Shown: in pieces, positions 1 to 10,057 of the stretch
Layout: each line of letters starts with the position of its first letter
How positions within the stretch are numbered: position 1 is the stretch's first letter
Source of the DNA: Anthopleura xanthogrammica
Lineage: Eukaryota > Cnidaria > Anthozoa > Actiniaria > Actiniidae
Length of the DNA: 64,000 nucleotides
Assembly: GCA_964019055.1 (NCBI GenBank)
Contig: OZ025211.1
Coordinates: 6,773,835 to 6,837,834 of the forward strand
Direction: 5' to 3'
The notes under the pieces: generated by a model
Database searches by the model: none
What the model saw: only the letters and a program-made list of their open reading frames with translations
Told to the model about the DNA's origin: nothing
Made by a program: the position numbers and the translations under genes

Positions 1-719
1 AATGGGTTTTCTTGACCCACTCATTGGCACTTTTATCTTGTCCGGGTTTGAATATGTACATTTCATCTGGGTCTTCCTTTTCCTCTTCTGCACTACTACT
101 TTGATAAAGCAGCTCAGCGTCAGCAGCACAACTGTTGCTTGACACGTGTCGTGTCGTCGACGTACTTGGCTTTGAGCTGTTTATGGTCGTCGAGGTCGTT
201 GACAAGGTCGTAGTCGAAGTTGCCTTAGTGTCGCTAAAAAGAAAGAAACATTTTTAAGCTTCCTTGTTTGATGCACTGGGACGTAAATTTTAAAATGAAA
301 ACATATAAAGCTATATGAAGCGTAAAACAACTTTACATTTCTTTTATCTTTCTGGAAATTCTGCGTCTAGCTGCCTCTCTGGATGCTCCGCCAACAGTAC
401 CCACCGAAGAATAGTACGCCTTTTCGTGTGGGCCAAGTTTGATGGCCATTAACTCGACATATCGAAGCACTTTGGTTGGCAGACGCCCGACATTCTGAAC
501 TGCTTCTTCAATTACAGCCATTTCTTGCGCTTTGTTGGGCTTTATCTTGTTCACGGTTTTCTTACTCTCGATTTTTTTTGTCATTTCCAAGGCATTTTTT
601 TCCTGTTCTTGCATATTTTCAATTTCGCTCAGTTGTTCCAAAACGGGCTTTCCTGCAAATGCTGCTTCGAGAAATATGTTTCTTTTTCCTGACATCTTTT
701 CATCGAAGCCAAGGTGCAT
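1..719 (-). CDS. Unrecognised protein, 3' end outside window; divergent neighbour of Harbinger transposase
   Basis: Two minus-strand exons can be joined: 719-337 and 233-1, separated by a 103-bp intron (donor GTAAAG, acceptor preceded by a pyrimidine tract). The phase agrees (2 + 1) and the frame stays open to the window edge, so the C-terminus is missing. An in-frame TGA lies just upstream of the ATG at 719; a second ATG at 695 (MSGKRN) is an equally good start. The protein is rich in Lys, Glu and Arg, with a basic stretch REAARRRISRKIKE, then a Ser/Thr-rich linker after the splice (repeated ST/TT), then an acidic patch. No family is recognised. It lies 393 bp from and divergent to the transposase ORF, the position where PIF/Harbinger elements often carry their second (Myb-like) protein. 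I see no clear Myb/trihelix signature, so this role is only a possibility. Confidence 0.5.
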
Positions 720-1112
720 CTGATAGTGATATCATGCACTTTCGAGTTGGATTTATACTCAAAAGATGCGAAATGCTAACAATTACAATGAAGTTAATTT
801 TTGTCGCCGAAAACACCTCTTGACATTGTTGAATGTTCTGTCGTTCCTTTTGAATATTTATTGTGAGGTGTAATTATTTGCGTTCATTGTTATTGGTTTA
901 TTTGGAAACAAATTCCCAAGGCGCCACCGGAATGTGTGAAGTTGTTGTGTGTGTGTTGCAGTTTGGCATGCATGTTTGTTGTTGTCGTTGTCAAAAGAAC
1001 AAACAAACAATCCACACGCTATTGTTGTTATGCTAGATTAACACTTGCAATCATATATTGTTCAAAGCTTTTTAATATTGGTCAAACTTCCATCACCTTA
1101 AAGGCGGTCCAA

Positions 1113-2288
1113 ATGATGCATCCCCCAGTATTTCCATCGTTGTTTGGTCATGCTGCATTTACTATAATAAGTGTATTAGAAATTATATCCTTAACTAAAA
1201 GAAAATTTCCAACGTTTCCGTTTGAAATATTGAGCATGTCTTGTATTATATTGGTGTGCATACTTCAAGTTCTGGATGAATACAAAATAGGCGTTTTGGA
1301 GCGTCTCGGTATTTTTGGTCCTGACGCACATGGTGGTCGGGATTATTTCTCGTACATTAAGAAATCACCTATCAAATTTTGGTATTTGACTGGAGAAACA
1401 GTTGAAACATTTCAGGACATCGTTGACAGGATGAGACTGCCTATCATTGCACTAAATCGTTGTCGTAACGGTACTCAGAGAAGACCAAGAATTCAAAGGT
1501 TGAACATTTCAAATCGACTTTTATTGGTGCTAATTTGGCTTCGTAGATATCCACGACTCCACACCATTGGGAGCATGTTTAAAATTGACATAGCCTCTAT
1601 CAGTCGAACTGTTCAAGAACTGGTTCCTTTATTGCTGGAAAATTTCTCTAATGAAATTGAATGGCCAACGGAAAACGAATGGCGAGATTGGGCTGGACAC
1701 TGGAAGCATTTTCCTACCTGCGTGGGAATTATTGATGCGACAATTCACGAAATATGTCGTCCCTCTAGAAGACAGGCGTTGTTTTACCGCGGTGACAAGA
1801 AAAAGCATTTTATGTCAAGTACCTTGATCGTAACCCCAGATGGGATGATAGTTCATTGTTCTGCAGCGTAAGATGAAATATTATGTATTTAAAATGCGAC
1901 TATAGTGCACTGATTGACTGATAAAATTTTTTATTCCTTCAGATTTCCAGGTCATTTAAATGACATAAACTGTTTCAACATGATGCCAACCATCGGTCCT
2001 GGATGTGACCTGGCCCTTCCACATCGCTGCCATATTATGGCAGATTTAGGTTATCCACCCCACCCAGTCCTTGTCAGGCCAAAGAAAAGGAATCAGATCA
2101 GGGGGAATGCAAGGCTGGAACGTATAAACAACGAGTTAAGAAGTTGCCGAGTCAAAGTTGAACACGCCATAGGATTTTTTAAAACCTACAGATGTATTTC
2201 GGGTCGTTGGAGACACAGACGCGCCTTCCTTCCCATCGTTGTACATTGTTGTGCTTGTTTGAGCAACAGAAGACGGAGATTTTTATAA
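1113..2288 (+). CDS. PIF/Harbinger (HARBI1-like) DDE transposase, apparently intact
   Basis: Exon 1 1113-1867 and exon 2 1943-2288 join across a 75-bp intron (donor GTAAGA, acceptor ttccttcag) in phase, giving about 366 aa, close to HARBI1-family length. The frame is open further upstream, but the ATG-ATG at 1113 is the first convincing start. The candidate catalytic triad is visible: Asp in VGIIDATIHEI, Asp in FPGHLNDINCF just after the splice, and Glu in KVEHAIGFFKTYR, followed by the usual C-terminal CACLSN block. A helix-turn-helix-like segment (ISNRLLLVLIWLRRYP, then SISRTVQELVP) precedes the catalytic core. AATAAA at 2329 is a plausible polyadenylation signal. There are no internal stops, so the copy may be young. 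Function by family: cut-and-paste transposition of Harbinger elements. HARBI1-derived host genes are the alternative. Confidence 0.85.
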
Positions 2289-2545
2289 CTATATACATGC
2301 ATATATCTGTGACGTAATTGATATAGTTAATAAAGAAATATATTGTGCTGTAGGTAGCTTTTTCAACCCGATATTGGCATATTTCGTTTATTACAGCCAT
2401 TTGCGGCTCCTTTCCAAAAAGCGGCCCAATAAAAATAAATACGATTTACTAGAATTATAATTTTAGGTACCAGGCTGATTTGTATAATTTTCTCCGATGG
2501 GCTAATCAAAATCAGGCTGATAAAATCGTAGCGTGTTCTGTAAAG

Positions 2546-2655
2546 GATCAAACACTAGGGCGAGGGCATTCTTCAAAATAAAGACCGAGGCCGAGGGCGC
2601 AGCCCGAGGCCGAGGTCTTTATTTTTAAAGAATGCCCTAGCTCGCGTGTTTGATC
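2546..2655. repeat. 110-bp GC-rich palindrome (fold-back)
   Basis: Left arm begins GATCAAACAC and the right arm ends GTGTTTGATC; between them ctagggc..gggcattctt and aagaatgccctag, and gaccgaggccgag and ctcggcctcggtc-type segments pair, so the whole stretch folds on itself with only a few mismatches. It sits 260 bp downstream of the transposase. Probably a small palindromic MITE. Confidence 0.75.
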
Positions 2656-2659
2656 TTAG

Positions 2660-2788
2660 TTAATAACCAGCCCGTAACAAGTCTATATTTTTGAAATATA
2701 GACCTGTACCGGGGACAATATTCAGCCGTGTTGATAATCAACAAAAAACAGCACTGAACAATAGGATTAGGGAGTGGCTGGTTATTAA
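2660..2788. mobile_element. MITE-like element with 13-bp terminal inverted repeats
   Basis: TTAATAACCAGCC at 2660-2672 is matched by GGCTGGTTATTAA at 2776-2788, enclosing about 100 bp without coding potential. The ends contain TTA/TAA and TTAA, compatible with a Harbinger TWA or a TTAA target, so the superfamily is not resolved. Confidence 0.55.
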
Positions 2789-2846
2789 TTCCAAATAAAA
2801 ATAGCGTGTTTTGCGTGCTGCATCAGCTCACTTCAGACTTCTAATT

Positions 2847-3011
2847 TTATGCAGATCTAAAGTGTGAACCCCGGGTGTGAACCCTCCTCATTATCTTTCT
2901 ACACGTGAGCTGATAAGTGGGACACTCTGGTACATGAGACAAATGTCCGATATACAAAAGGTCTAATAGGGAGAGGAAAAGAGAGTGGACAACTTGAAGC
3001 AAGGCTATATA
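2847..3011. other. Non-coding flank between elements
   Basis: No convincing ORF, promoter or RNA gene. It is bounded by the MITE-like element on the left and the split tRNA-like locus on the right. Confidence 0.4.
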
Positions 3012-3273
3012 TGACCTTAAAGCCGATGTTACACGAGACGATTTGCAACGACGATTTTTCGCGATACGCCGAGTAACTTCGATTTCAGGCAACACGTTGC
3101 GAGTTTCTGATCTGAAGTCAAAGCCTCGCAACCCAAAATGACGAATTTTTCGCAGCGTTGCACGAAATATCGTCGTTGCAAATCGACTCGTGTAACATCG
3201 GCTTAATCGGAATCGAACCCATAACCTTCTGATCTGGAGTCAGACGCGATATCATTACACCACTGATAAGATC
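3012..3273 (-). pseudogene. tRNA-Trp(CCA)-like sequence split by a transposon
   Basis: Read on the minus strand from 3273, the sequence contains TCTGACTCCAGATCAGA, an anticodon arm with CCA and the exact stem seen in animal tRNA-Trp, preceded by a D-arm-like GTGTAATGATA and followed by a T-arm GGGTTCGATTCC (B box). The acceptor 3' half is missing at that point because a TTAA-flanked element (3017-3206) follows. On the far side the sequence resumes with TAAGGTCA. The 5' GATCTTA could pair over 7 bp with TAAGGTC across the insertion. The D-arm spacing is about four bases too long and the T stem has a mismatch, so I call it a pseudogene or tRNA-derived repeat rather than a working gene. Confidence 0.6.
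3017..3206. mobile_element. TTAA-flanked MITE (about 190 bp) with ~40-bp terminal inverted repeats
   Basis: TTAA at 3017-3020 and 3203-3206 flank arms starting GCCGATGTTACACGAG and continuing through GATTTGCAACGACGAT on both ends, with only a few mismatches. The TTAA target points to the piggyBac-type group. There is no ORF inside, so it is non-autonomous. It interrupts the tRNA-Trp-like sequence. Confidence 0.8.
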
Positions 3274-3279
3274 TTTCAT

Positions 3280-3814
3280 GAATTCTGATAGTTAAAATTC
3301 ATAATTAAGTTGCTGAGTATGAATTAGCCATAGTTTATTATGTTTACATTGAATTATGTCACCTGTTGGGTTTAGGGTAGCACGGGTGGCGTACGCTGGT
3401 AAAGTGTCGCCTTTCACCACTGTGGTTCCAAAGGTCGTGGTTGTTGATGGAAAATATTTCGTTTCTACAGGAGATAATAAAAAAAAAAATTGGAAATTTT
3501 TGCTGTGACAAACAATGCATTGCAAAACATTACAACGGATTGCAAATCACCTGGGATTCAGTTCAGTGCAAATATTTTATGTCAACTGCCCAATTTCCGA
3601 GATTGCGCGGAAATCTGGTAACGAGTATACGACGAGTACAACCCTGTTCCGGCATTGTTCCGGCCTCTTTGTTCGTCATCGCCAGAAATTCCGAACGGAC
3701 ATGCGTATTAGCGGCGGTATTCTTACGGAGCAATCCTATACTTACAGTTCTCAAATTAACAGAACATGTATGGAGCTAGAGTTTTAATTCCTCGATATCT
3801 TACAAAATATTTAA
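3280..3814. other. Gene-free stretch with repeat debris
   Basis: No supported gene. Around 3378-3430 a tRNA-like stretch (gtggcgtacgctggtaaag followed by a gtggttcc box) suggests an old tRNA-derived SINE. TCGCCAGAAATTCCGAAC near 3678-3695 recurs inverted near 9030-9048, so both belong to one dispersed repeat. Confidence 0.4.
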
Positions 3815-4215
3815 CTACAACAGCTGCACGGCTTAGAAGTTCAACAACTAACCTTCAAACTTTAATAATATTAATAAATCAGAACCAAAACTTTAAATTA
3901 CAATTCGGTTTTACAAAAACAAAAATACTAGGGTTTTAAGTGCCCATTTTAGTGAAGAAGACCTAGAAGAGCGCGAAATCCCTCAAGTATTTTGGTCTCA
4001 AAATCATGATTATCGGGTTCTACAACAGCTGCACGGCTTAGAAGTTCAACAACTAACCTTCAAACTTTAATAATATTAATAAATCAGAACCAAAACTTTA
4101 AATTACAATTCGGTTTTACAACAACAAAAATACTGGGATTTCGAGTGCCCATTTTAGTGAAGAAGACCGGAAGTGTGCAACGTCACTCAACTATTTTGGT
4201 CTCATAATCATGGTC
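3815..4215. repeat. Tandem duplication, 205-bp unit, two copies
   Basis: ctacaacagctgcacggctt begins at 3815 and again at 4020, and the copies match closely through the tcggttttacaa region and the gtgcccattttagtgaag block to about 4200. The short ORFs here are not coding candidates. Confidence 0.9.
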
Positions 4216-5042
4216 AAGGATACGCATAGCTCTATCTTAAATCTTGTTTTTAAGGATTGGACTTTCGTCAATATTTCTGCCAAGTTTCAAATGGTTTGGC
4301 CACAAACTCATTTCGGTTTTTCATCTCTTTATATTTGCAGTCATTAGACTTCGAAGCTCTGAAAAGAAACACTTCCGGCGCGACATAAACAAAAGATTTC
4401 GTATTCATAGCAGGCGTTATTTTTTATTGAAAATGACTGAAAAATCGAGGAAAGATAGAGAGCAGACGCTGTTCAGACTCAGCGATTATTATATAACTAG
4501 ACGCTAATGAAGCGTTAACTCGGGTTTCGTTAAGGGAGGACGGGGCAAAAACGCGTGACCACGTGATTTGCGCGGTGGCGATGGGCTGTGATGTTTTTAA
4601 AATATTTGGTAACGCTGTATGAAGAATGTTTTTTTTCCGTAGCAAAATCTTTTGTTCAAATTTTAAAGCGTCCCCGATAGTAAAACGGCCAATGGAGATA
4701 AAATAATTTTTCGATTTTTTCTCTACTGTATATTATAATTACATCATTTTTATCAGCTTACCGGAGAGGAAGGGAAGTGGGGAGGGAGAAGGGAAAGGAT
4801 GTCGGTATTTGGTAACTGACTGAAGAGGGTACACTTTCCTTCTCTAATATTTCATCTCAGTCTCTATTTAAGACAAGTAAACGTATTTTCCAGCATGTTT
4901 AAAAGGTAATAAATCAAAGCGGGGGCAGCTTAGTGTCAGATATCAGTAGCGTTCATATTTTTACTATTATGTAAGTTGGGCTCCCTGTGGACAAAAACGT
5001 CAAAGCACAGAGAATCCAGTTCACTGCATGCAGGCGTGAAGC
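4216..5042. other. No gene recognised
   Basis: Short ORFs only, none with a family signature. 4540-4600 is locally CpG-rich with an E-box-like CACGTG. Confidence 0.4.
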
Positions 5043-6005
5043 TACGGTGGCCCACAAGTGCAATACACAACAAAATATATTAATGCTTAAAACATTATTT
5101 TCGAATGCAAAAATTCAAATTTCCTTACATAAATCAACAACTCAGTACACAAACGAAAGTTCTCAGTACACAAACGAAAGTTCTCAGTACACAAACGAAA
5201 CTCAGTACACAAACAAAAGTTCTCAGTACACAAATGAAACTTAGTACACAAACAAAAGTTCTCAGTACACAAATGAAACTCAGTACACAAACAAAAGTTC
5301 TCAGTACACAAATGAAACTCAGTACACAAACGAAAGTTCTCAGTACACAAACGAAACTCAGTACACAAACGAAAGTTCTCAGTACACAAACGAAACCCAG
5401 TACACAAACGAAAGTTCTCGGTAGAGGTCTGACTCATCGCCAGGGTAGAGGTTTATGCCTATGGTCTTCCTATGTTATTTCCCGCCAAAATAACATGGCT
5501 GAAACGATAAACTAGTCCTCCGTTAAAGAAAGCGCTGTTTTGGCTGTATTTAGATGCATTTCGTTGCAGTTGTGAAAACTCGTTTGTGCTGAGTACTATA
5601 AGCTAAAATGTTTTGCAAGTTTTGCGGTTCTTGGATCCAAAGGACATATAAATTTTGTCCAAAATGTTCAGCCAAAGTTGATCCTGAAAATTCGCAATCG
5701 GCAAGTAGCGTTCCTAACACTACCACTTCTTCTCACCTCTACCCTGGGGATGAGTCAGACCTCTACCGAGAACTTTTGTTTGTGTACTGAGTTTCGTTTG
5801 TGTACTGAGCCTTTTGTTTGTGTACTGAGTTTCGTTTGTGTACTGAGAACTTTTGTTTGTGTACTGAGTTTCGTTTGTGTACTGAGAACTTTCGTTTGTG
5901 TACTGAGTTGTTGATTTATGTAAGGAAATTTGAATTTTTGCATTCGAAAATAATGTTTTAAGCATTAATATATTTTGTTGTGTATTGCACTTGTGGGCCA
6001 CCGTA
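5043..6005. repeat. Large inverted repeat with coding-phase 18/21-bp minisatellite arms
   Basis: The left arm (about 5043-5449) runs from ggcccacaagtgcaatacac through a series of units CAGTACACAAACGAAAGTTCT (printed here in part; 21 bp) and an 18-bp variant lacking three bases, to a tail ggtagaggtctgactcatc. The right arm (about 5736-6005) is the reverse complement in the same order but with fewer units. All unit lengths are multiples of three, so both strands stay open as (V)LSTQTK or LCTEFR-type repeats. The roughly 290-bp loop holds the zinc-ribbon ORF at 5608. I interpret this as a fold-back element or inverted duplication, not a gene made of repeats. Confidence 0.85.
5608..5790 (+). CDS. 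Short zinc-ribbon ORF, 60 aa, probably a truncated or first exon
   Basis: The ORF opens MFCKFCGSW and continues to FCPKCSAKVDP: two CxxC knuckles 12 residues apart, the classic zinc-ribbon pattern at a protein N-terminus. After about residue 36 it becomes Ser/Thr-rich and then runs directly into the right arm of the surrounding inverted repeat, where the remaining residues are probably not real protein. It may be the first exon of a longer gene that was captured and truncated, or a remnant of an element's coding region. A TATA-like ctataa lies just upstream. No downstream exon could be joined with confidence. Confidence 0.4.
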   Translation: MFCKFCGSWIQRTYKFCPKCSAKVDPENSQSASSVPNTTTSSHLYPGDESDLYRELLFVY

Positions 6006-6124
6006 TTACGCTGTTAATCATACATAATTTCGATGGTTGGAAGCCCATTTCCTTTGTGGTACGCGAGACTTTTATTTTTATTTTGTTGATAAATACAAAT
6101 TATACAGTAACAACTTGAAGTCCA

Positions 6125-7324
6125 TCATAAAAATCCTGTTTTTCCACTGTGGTTCCTTAAAATCAAGGTCTGTAAAGATATCCTGCTTTCAGTTGAATTA
6201 TGTAGTTCTCTGTGACTTATCTCATTAATGTTTACATTTATGTTAGTGCCAAAAATGTTAACACTGTCAAGTTCAACAGGTGTTAAACAAGTTTCATTAT
6301 CTATTGTATTGTGAAGCTGAGATCCATTTTTAATGATTGCATCTAAAGTATTTGAGTTCCAGTAACTACAAGGTGAAATGATTGAGTAACATATTGAATA
6401 AAGAGCTGTTGCAAAACATTGCTCTTTGGAACAGTTGTGTTGATCTGGTGTACTTATGTCTTTTACACTGTTGCTTGTTGCAATGTCATATTTTGTAATT
6501 TTTAGACCTTTTAATTCATAAAGATCAGTTGCTCCATATAAACCTTGAAAGTATTGCACTAAATTCTCTATAGATGATATATCTAATAATACACATGTCC
6601 CTTGAGGATGACTCTTACCATAAACATCTCTAGCATGAGAGTCAAACACTTTAAAATGGCCATTATTAGTACAGTAAATAATACCGACAGCAATACAACC
6701 AACTGTTAGAATAAATGAGCTGTATTGTTCTGTTAGCAATGATTCAAAAGCTCTTTTCATGCCCATGCAGTATTGATATCCTTCAATGGTAGACTCACCA
6801 TGAACATCACCAGTATAACTTTCACTGTAATCTAGCTGGTAATTTTCCTCTGACACTGTAAGCATTGCTGGTAATTCTGTTAGCAGTAAAAACGATTGTC
6901 GTGCAAGCTGTGACAAACTGCTATACAATTGATTCCCAATATGCATGATTTCTTTCAAGTCATCAGGGTTGGTTATCCCTTTCATTTGGTGATATATTAA
7001 AGCACATAAACTCATTGCCACACATTGTTGCCCTGCATTTTGTCCAAATATAACATCCCCTTGACTATATGCTGCACTTACTGTTTTACTAGCATCAACA
7101 TGGTGGGTGACAGGACCTGGGTTTTTCTCTATATCATTACAAAGCTTGTAATTTGCACAGTTGCTTTTATGATCTAAACCCTTATACTCGCTATATGAGA
7201 AATTACACGAAAACCGCCTTACGTATTTGAGATATTTATTCCTATATTTATCTGTACTGGAATTGTAAACATATCTCATTGAAGAGTTAACTTTTCTTGT
7301 TCTAAATATTGGTTTCCTTCTCAT
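6125..7324 (-). CDS. Element-type ORF with 2A-like motif and cysteine-protease-like domain(s)
   Basis: A 399-aa ORF. Residues 1-60 are basic and Tyr-rich; residues 64-71 are DIEKNPGP, a match to the 2A ribosome-skipping consensus DxExNPGP. After it, residues 89-265 contain [19 protein letters not shown] (candidate nucleophile Cys101), [13 protein letters not shown], and [11 protein letters not shown] (candidate His230 with an adjacent Asp), the Cys...Asp-Ser-His layout of papain-fold proteases such as the herpesvirus-tegument-type (C76) deubiquitinases. Residues 300-341 ([15 protein letters not shown], then [12 protein letters not shown]) look like the start of a second copy, cut short near the inverted repeat at 6005. 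The same frame is open upstream to about 7500. 2A-bearing ORFs occur in metazoan retrotransposons and in other mobile elements; with its repeat-rich setting this is most likely a fragment of one. The family name is inference. Confidence 0.6.
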   Translation of the reverse strand: MRRKPIFRTRKVNSSMRYVYNSSTDKYRNKYLKYVRRFSCNFSYSEYKGLDHKSNCANYKLCNDIEKNPGPVTHHVDASKTVSAAYSQGDVIFGQNAGQQCVAMSLCALIYHQMKGITNPDDLKEIMHIGNQLYSSLSQLARQSFLLLTELPAMLTVSEENYQLDYSESYTGDVHGESTIEGYQYCMGMKRAFESLLTEQYSSFILTVGCIAVGIIYCTNNGHFKVFDSHARDVYGKSHPQGTCVLLDISSIENLVQYFQGLYGATDLYELKGLKITKYDIATSNSVKDISTPDQHNCSKEQCFATALYSICYSIISPCSYWNSNTLDAIIKNGSQLHNTIDNETCLTPVELDSVNIFGTNINVNINEISHRELHNSTESRISLQTLILRNHSGKTGFL

Positions 7325-7428
7325 TTTTTGTACGAATCGGATACCTGTTTTGTACTGTGTACTTTTCTTTCTCGTTGCAATATTTTTAATAACACGATGA
7401 ACTTTCGATGACTTAGGCGTGTTTTTAC

Positions 7429-8307
7429 TTAAACTTCTGCATCGAAAGTCCGTAGTTTTCTGTTTTTCTGAAAGACACGTTTTAATCTGTTCACTGGTAT
7501 CCTGCTTGGTTCACGATCACGTCGAAAGCCATGACAATCACATACAACACGACTACAATTATGAAATACATACTTTGCATAACGAGATCTGAATTCTTGT
7601 ACTTTTATTGACACTAAAACATCATTATGTTCATGTACATTTGTAAAATGAGTAACTTTTTCTAGTATGTCACAGTCACCAAGAGTATTTACCACGTCTT
7701 CTACTAAGCACGTGCAAGTCCATATGTAGTACAAACCAATATTCACAATCGCTTGTACGATAATACAAATGATTATTTGTGCAAAATCAAATCGTATTTT
7801 ACGACTATTGAATAAAACAAAAACAAACAAATGAATCAGGATATTTAACAAGAAAGTTAAACTTAGATATTTACTTTCCAAATCACTTCGCTGAGTATAC
7901 TCTTTATCCAATATGGCGATTTGCTTGTTGTTTGCTTCATCTTCGAAGTTCTGCTCAAGGAGATTTTCGTTTTTCTCAACTTCCGAGAAGTTGATTTCAG
8001 CGTCATAGTTTTCTGTTGAGTTAAGCTTACTAGTCATAGTTTTGTCAGTCTTTTCGAGGTTTGTGCTCAAATATAGTTCATTTCTTTTCAGAGATTTCAA
8101 CGCTTTCGAGCTATAAGATTCGTGGACCGACCCGTTCCGAAAAGCCTCTACATCTTTTAGTGTGGGCCTACCACGAATGGCGAGTCCATTTGTATGTGGG
8201 ATGATCGTATTATATGACATAGCACTTTCCAAAGATATCTTCATACGACACAGAATTCCGTAAAGTTTATAGTACGACGAACCGAAGCAGAAGGAGATCA
8301 TTAGCAT
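7429..8307 (-). CDS. Unrecognised membrane protein ORF upstream of the 2A/protease ORF
   Basis: A 292-aa ORF; the Met at residue 22 (MKISLESAM) is an alternative start. The N-terminal half is hydrophilic (Ser/Asn/Glu-rich, possible coiled coil around [20 protein letters not shown]). Two hydrophobic segments near residues 149-163 ([15 protein letters not shown]) and 173-193 ([20 protein letters not shown]), joined by a basic loop, suggest a membrane hairpin. The C-terminal part has a Cys cluster ([10 protein letters not shown]) and ends basic. Its end overlaps the open upstream extension of the 2A ORF frame (about 7430-7500), so the two could be one unit joined by a splice or separated by a frameshift. 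No family is recognised. An AG-rich splice acceptor before the start cannot be excluded. Confidence 0.45.
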   Translation of the reverse strand: MLMISFCFGSSYYKLYGILCRMKISLESAMSYNTIIPHTNGLAIRGRPTLKDVEAFRNGSVHESYSSKALKSLKRNELYLSTNLEKTDKTMTSKLNSTENYDAEINFSEVEKNENLLEQNFEDEANNKQIAILDKEYTQRSDLESKYLSLTFLLNILIHLFVFVLFNSRKIRFDFAQIIICIIVQAIVNIGLYYIWTCTCLVEDVVNTLGDCDILEKVTHFTNVHEHNDVLVSIKVQEFRSRYAKYVFHNCSRVVCDCHGFRRDREPSRIPVNRLKRVFQKNRKLRTFDAEV

Positions 8308-9154
8308 GCGGTTATGATTCTCACCCCCAGTTCCCAGCGACTCAGCTAGGAACGCCTGGGACTATGACCGCCCTTTTGGCGACCAAATACGACGAAGAAC
8401 GGCCTGCATTTTAAGACTCGGTGGTTCCACAGGAACCCCGAGTAATAATAATACGGTGTTGTACGTAGGTTTCACTGATTCTCATAGACAGTTGGGGCTT
8501 CGGGACATTTTTGTGGAATAATCTTGGTAAGCGAGCGAGAGCTACATAAAACTATGTACTAATTATAACGCACCGAAAACACTCTGGGATGATATTATCC
8601 TCGTGTTCCCTTGAAGCCGGCATCGAACGGCGAAAATCCCTTCCACAGCACTAAGAAGTCTGAATCCTTGTATGATAAATTAACGTTTATCAGTAAATGA
8701 GGAAAACAAAGAATTATTCCATAAGCTAACTTTATGATTAACTTCGTGATTCTACAGTCGTAGACGATCTTTCTCTCACCGCTGCCGAAGATTTACGTCT
8801 TTAAATGAATATTTCGACTTCCCAAACTGATCCGCTTCCTTTTGGTCTTTTAGAATGTTTTGCTAGCAAAATATCTGCCGTAGATAAATAATTTAAAGCA
8901 GCGAACAAACCTTTATGGTCAATGCTAAGTTGTGATGTATGAACCAATTACAATTGAGATAAGACAATAAGAATGATTGGCATTTATTTTGCATGATTCT
9001 AATTTTGCATAATATAGTGCCCGCCCACTTTGGTTCGGAATTTCTGGCGATGTATTACGCCACGACTCAATTCAAGTCGTCGAGCAAGAGGGAAATTTTA
9101 ACCCGGCTTTCTCTGCGCTTAGTCTCAGGAGCTTCTTAGGAGCTCCTTAAAAAG
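8308..9154. other. Gene-free stretch
   Basis: No ORF or RNA gene supported. 9030-9048 carries the inverted match to the repeat at 3678-3695. The block directly precedes the Gypsy fragment and may be part of the same decayed element. Confidence 0.4.
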
Positions 9155-9247
9155 GTCCCTGTCGTTTTCCAGGCATGCAAAGAGAAAATCCTGACTGGTA
9201 TTGACAACGTGTTTTGTTACACCGATGATATTTTGATAGTTATATAG
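9155..9247 (+). pseudogene. Gypsy-type reverse transcriptase fragment
   Basis: In one frame the DNA reads VFQACKEKILTGIDNV then FCYTDDILIVI before a TAG at 9245. This is the RT palm segment of Ty3/Gypsy elements, including the Y-x-D-D catalytic motif and the preceding FQ...IL.GI block. No flanking protease, RNase H or integrase sequence is readable, and no LTR was identified. A short dead scrap. Confidence 0.7.
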
Positions 9248-9717
9248 ACTGGCAACGTTTGACTGCATTATCATACTGGATAGCTGTTGGTTAACTTTAA
9301 CTTACGACGAAGACATGATCGAGGTATCTCTTTTCAGTTTCCACATAACATTTCTTAAGGGTTTTTAAAGCAGGATTTCCATCTTTTGACTAAGTTTCTT
9401 TGCCCAAACATGCTCTTTTGAATAAACATTTTTTCTAAAATTTTCATAATACAATAGTAAAAAACCACACACATAAAACAACAACAACAACAACAACGAA
9501 GGTTAATCTAAAGATTTTATTTTACTGCAATTTTATTGAAAATTCTTTTATATAAAATCTTGTAGGGGCTTTGTAGACAATTAATTAATGTATATTGATG
9601 TAGATTACTTAATGGATAAACAAAGCTACGCTTCATCTCTACAACTTCCGCATAACCTTTTCAGTACATCTTAGTAAACATTTGTTAAATTACTAGATAA
9701 AATGCTTTAACCTTTTC
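9248..9717. other. AT-rich flank with a diverged third copy of the 170-bp repeat
   Basis: A short (ACA)n run lies at 9478-9497. From 9603 the gattacttaatgg...caacttccgc stretch is a diverged copy of the repeat array that follows. TTTATT at about 9530 is AATAAA on the minus strand and could serve the Ly6 gene. Confidence 0.5.
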
Positions 9718-10057
9718 AAATTTTGTGCAAAGAAATTATTAAATGCTATGGTTAGGAACTACGTTTAAGGTTAACGTGCTGATTACTTAATGGGCTGACA
9801 AAGCTACGCTTCATCTCTACAACTTCCGCATGCTTCTGCAGTAGTCTTTTCAGTGCATCTTAGTGAATACGACTGAGATAAGTGCACAAATTTTGTGCAA
9901 AGAAATTATTAAATGCTATGGTTAGGAACTACGTTTAAGGTTAACGTGCTGATTACTTAATGGGCTGACAAAGCTACGCTTCATCTCTACAACTTCCGCA
10001 TGCTTCTGCAGTAGTCTTTTCAGTGCATCTTAGTGAATACGACTGAGATAAGTGCAC
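9718..10057 (-). repeat. 170-bp tandem duplication of the Ly6 gene 3' end
   Basis: Units 9718-9887 and 9888-10057 are nearly identical (for example agaaattatt at 9731 and 9901, gtagtctttt at 9841 and 10011). On the minus strand each unit starts inside the last codons of the Ly6 gene (..ALISVVFTKMH, stop) and continues into its 3' flank, so the terminal coding piece and stop are present twice. Confidence 0.9.

Noticed and set aside
5087..5515. Repeat proteins (LSTQTK and LCTEFR types)
   Set aside because: Opposite-strand readings of the same minisatellite arm; no signal peptide, unique domain or supported splice.
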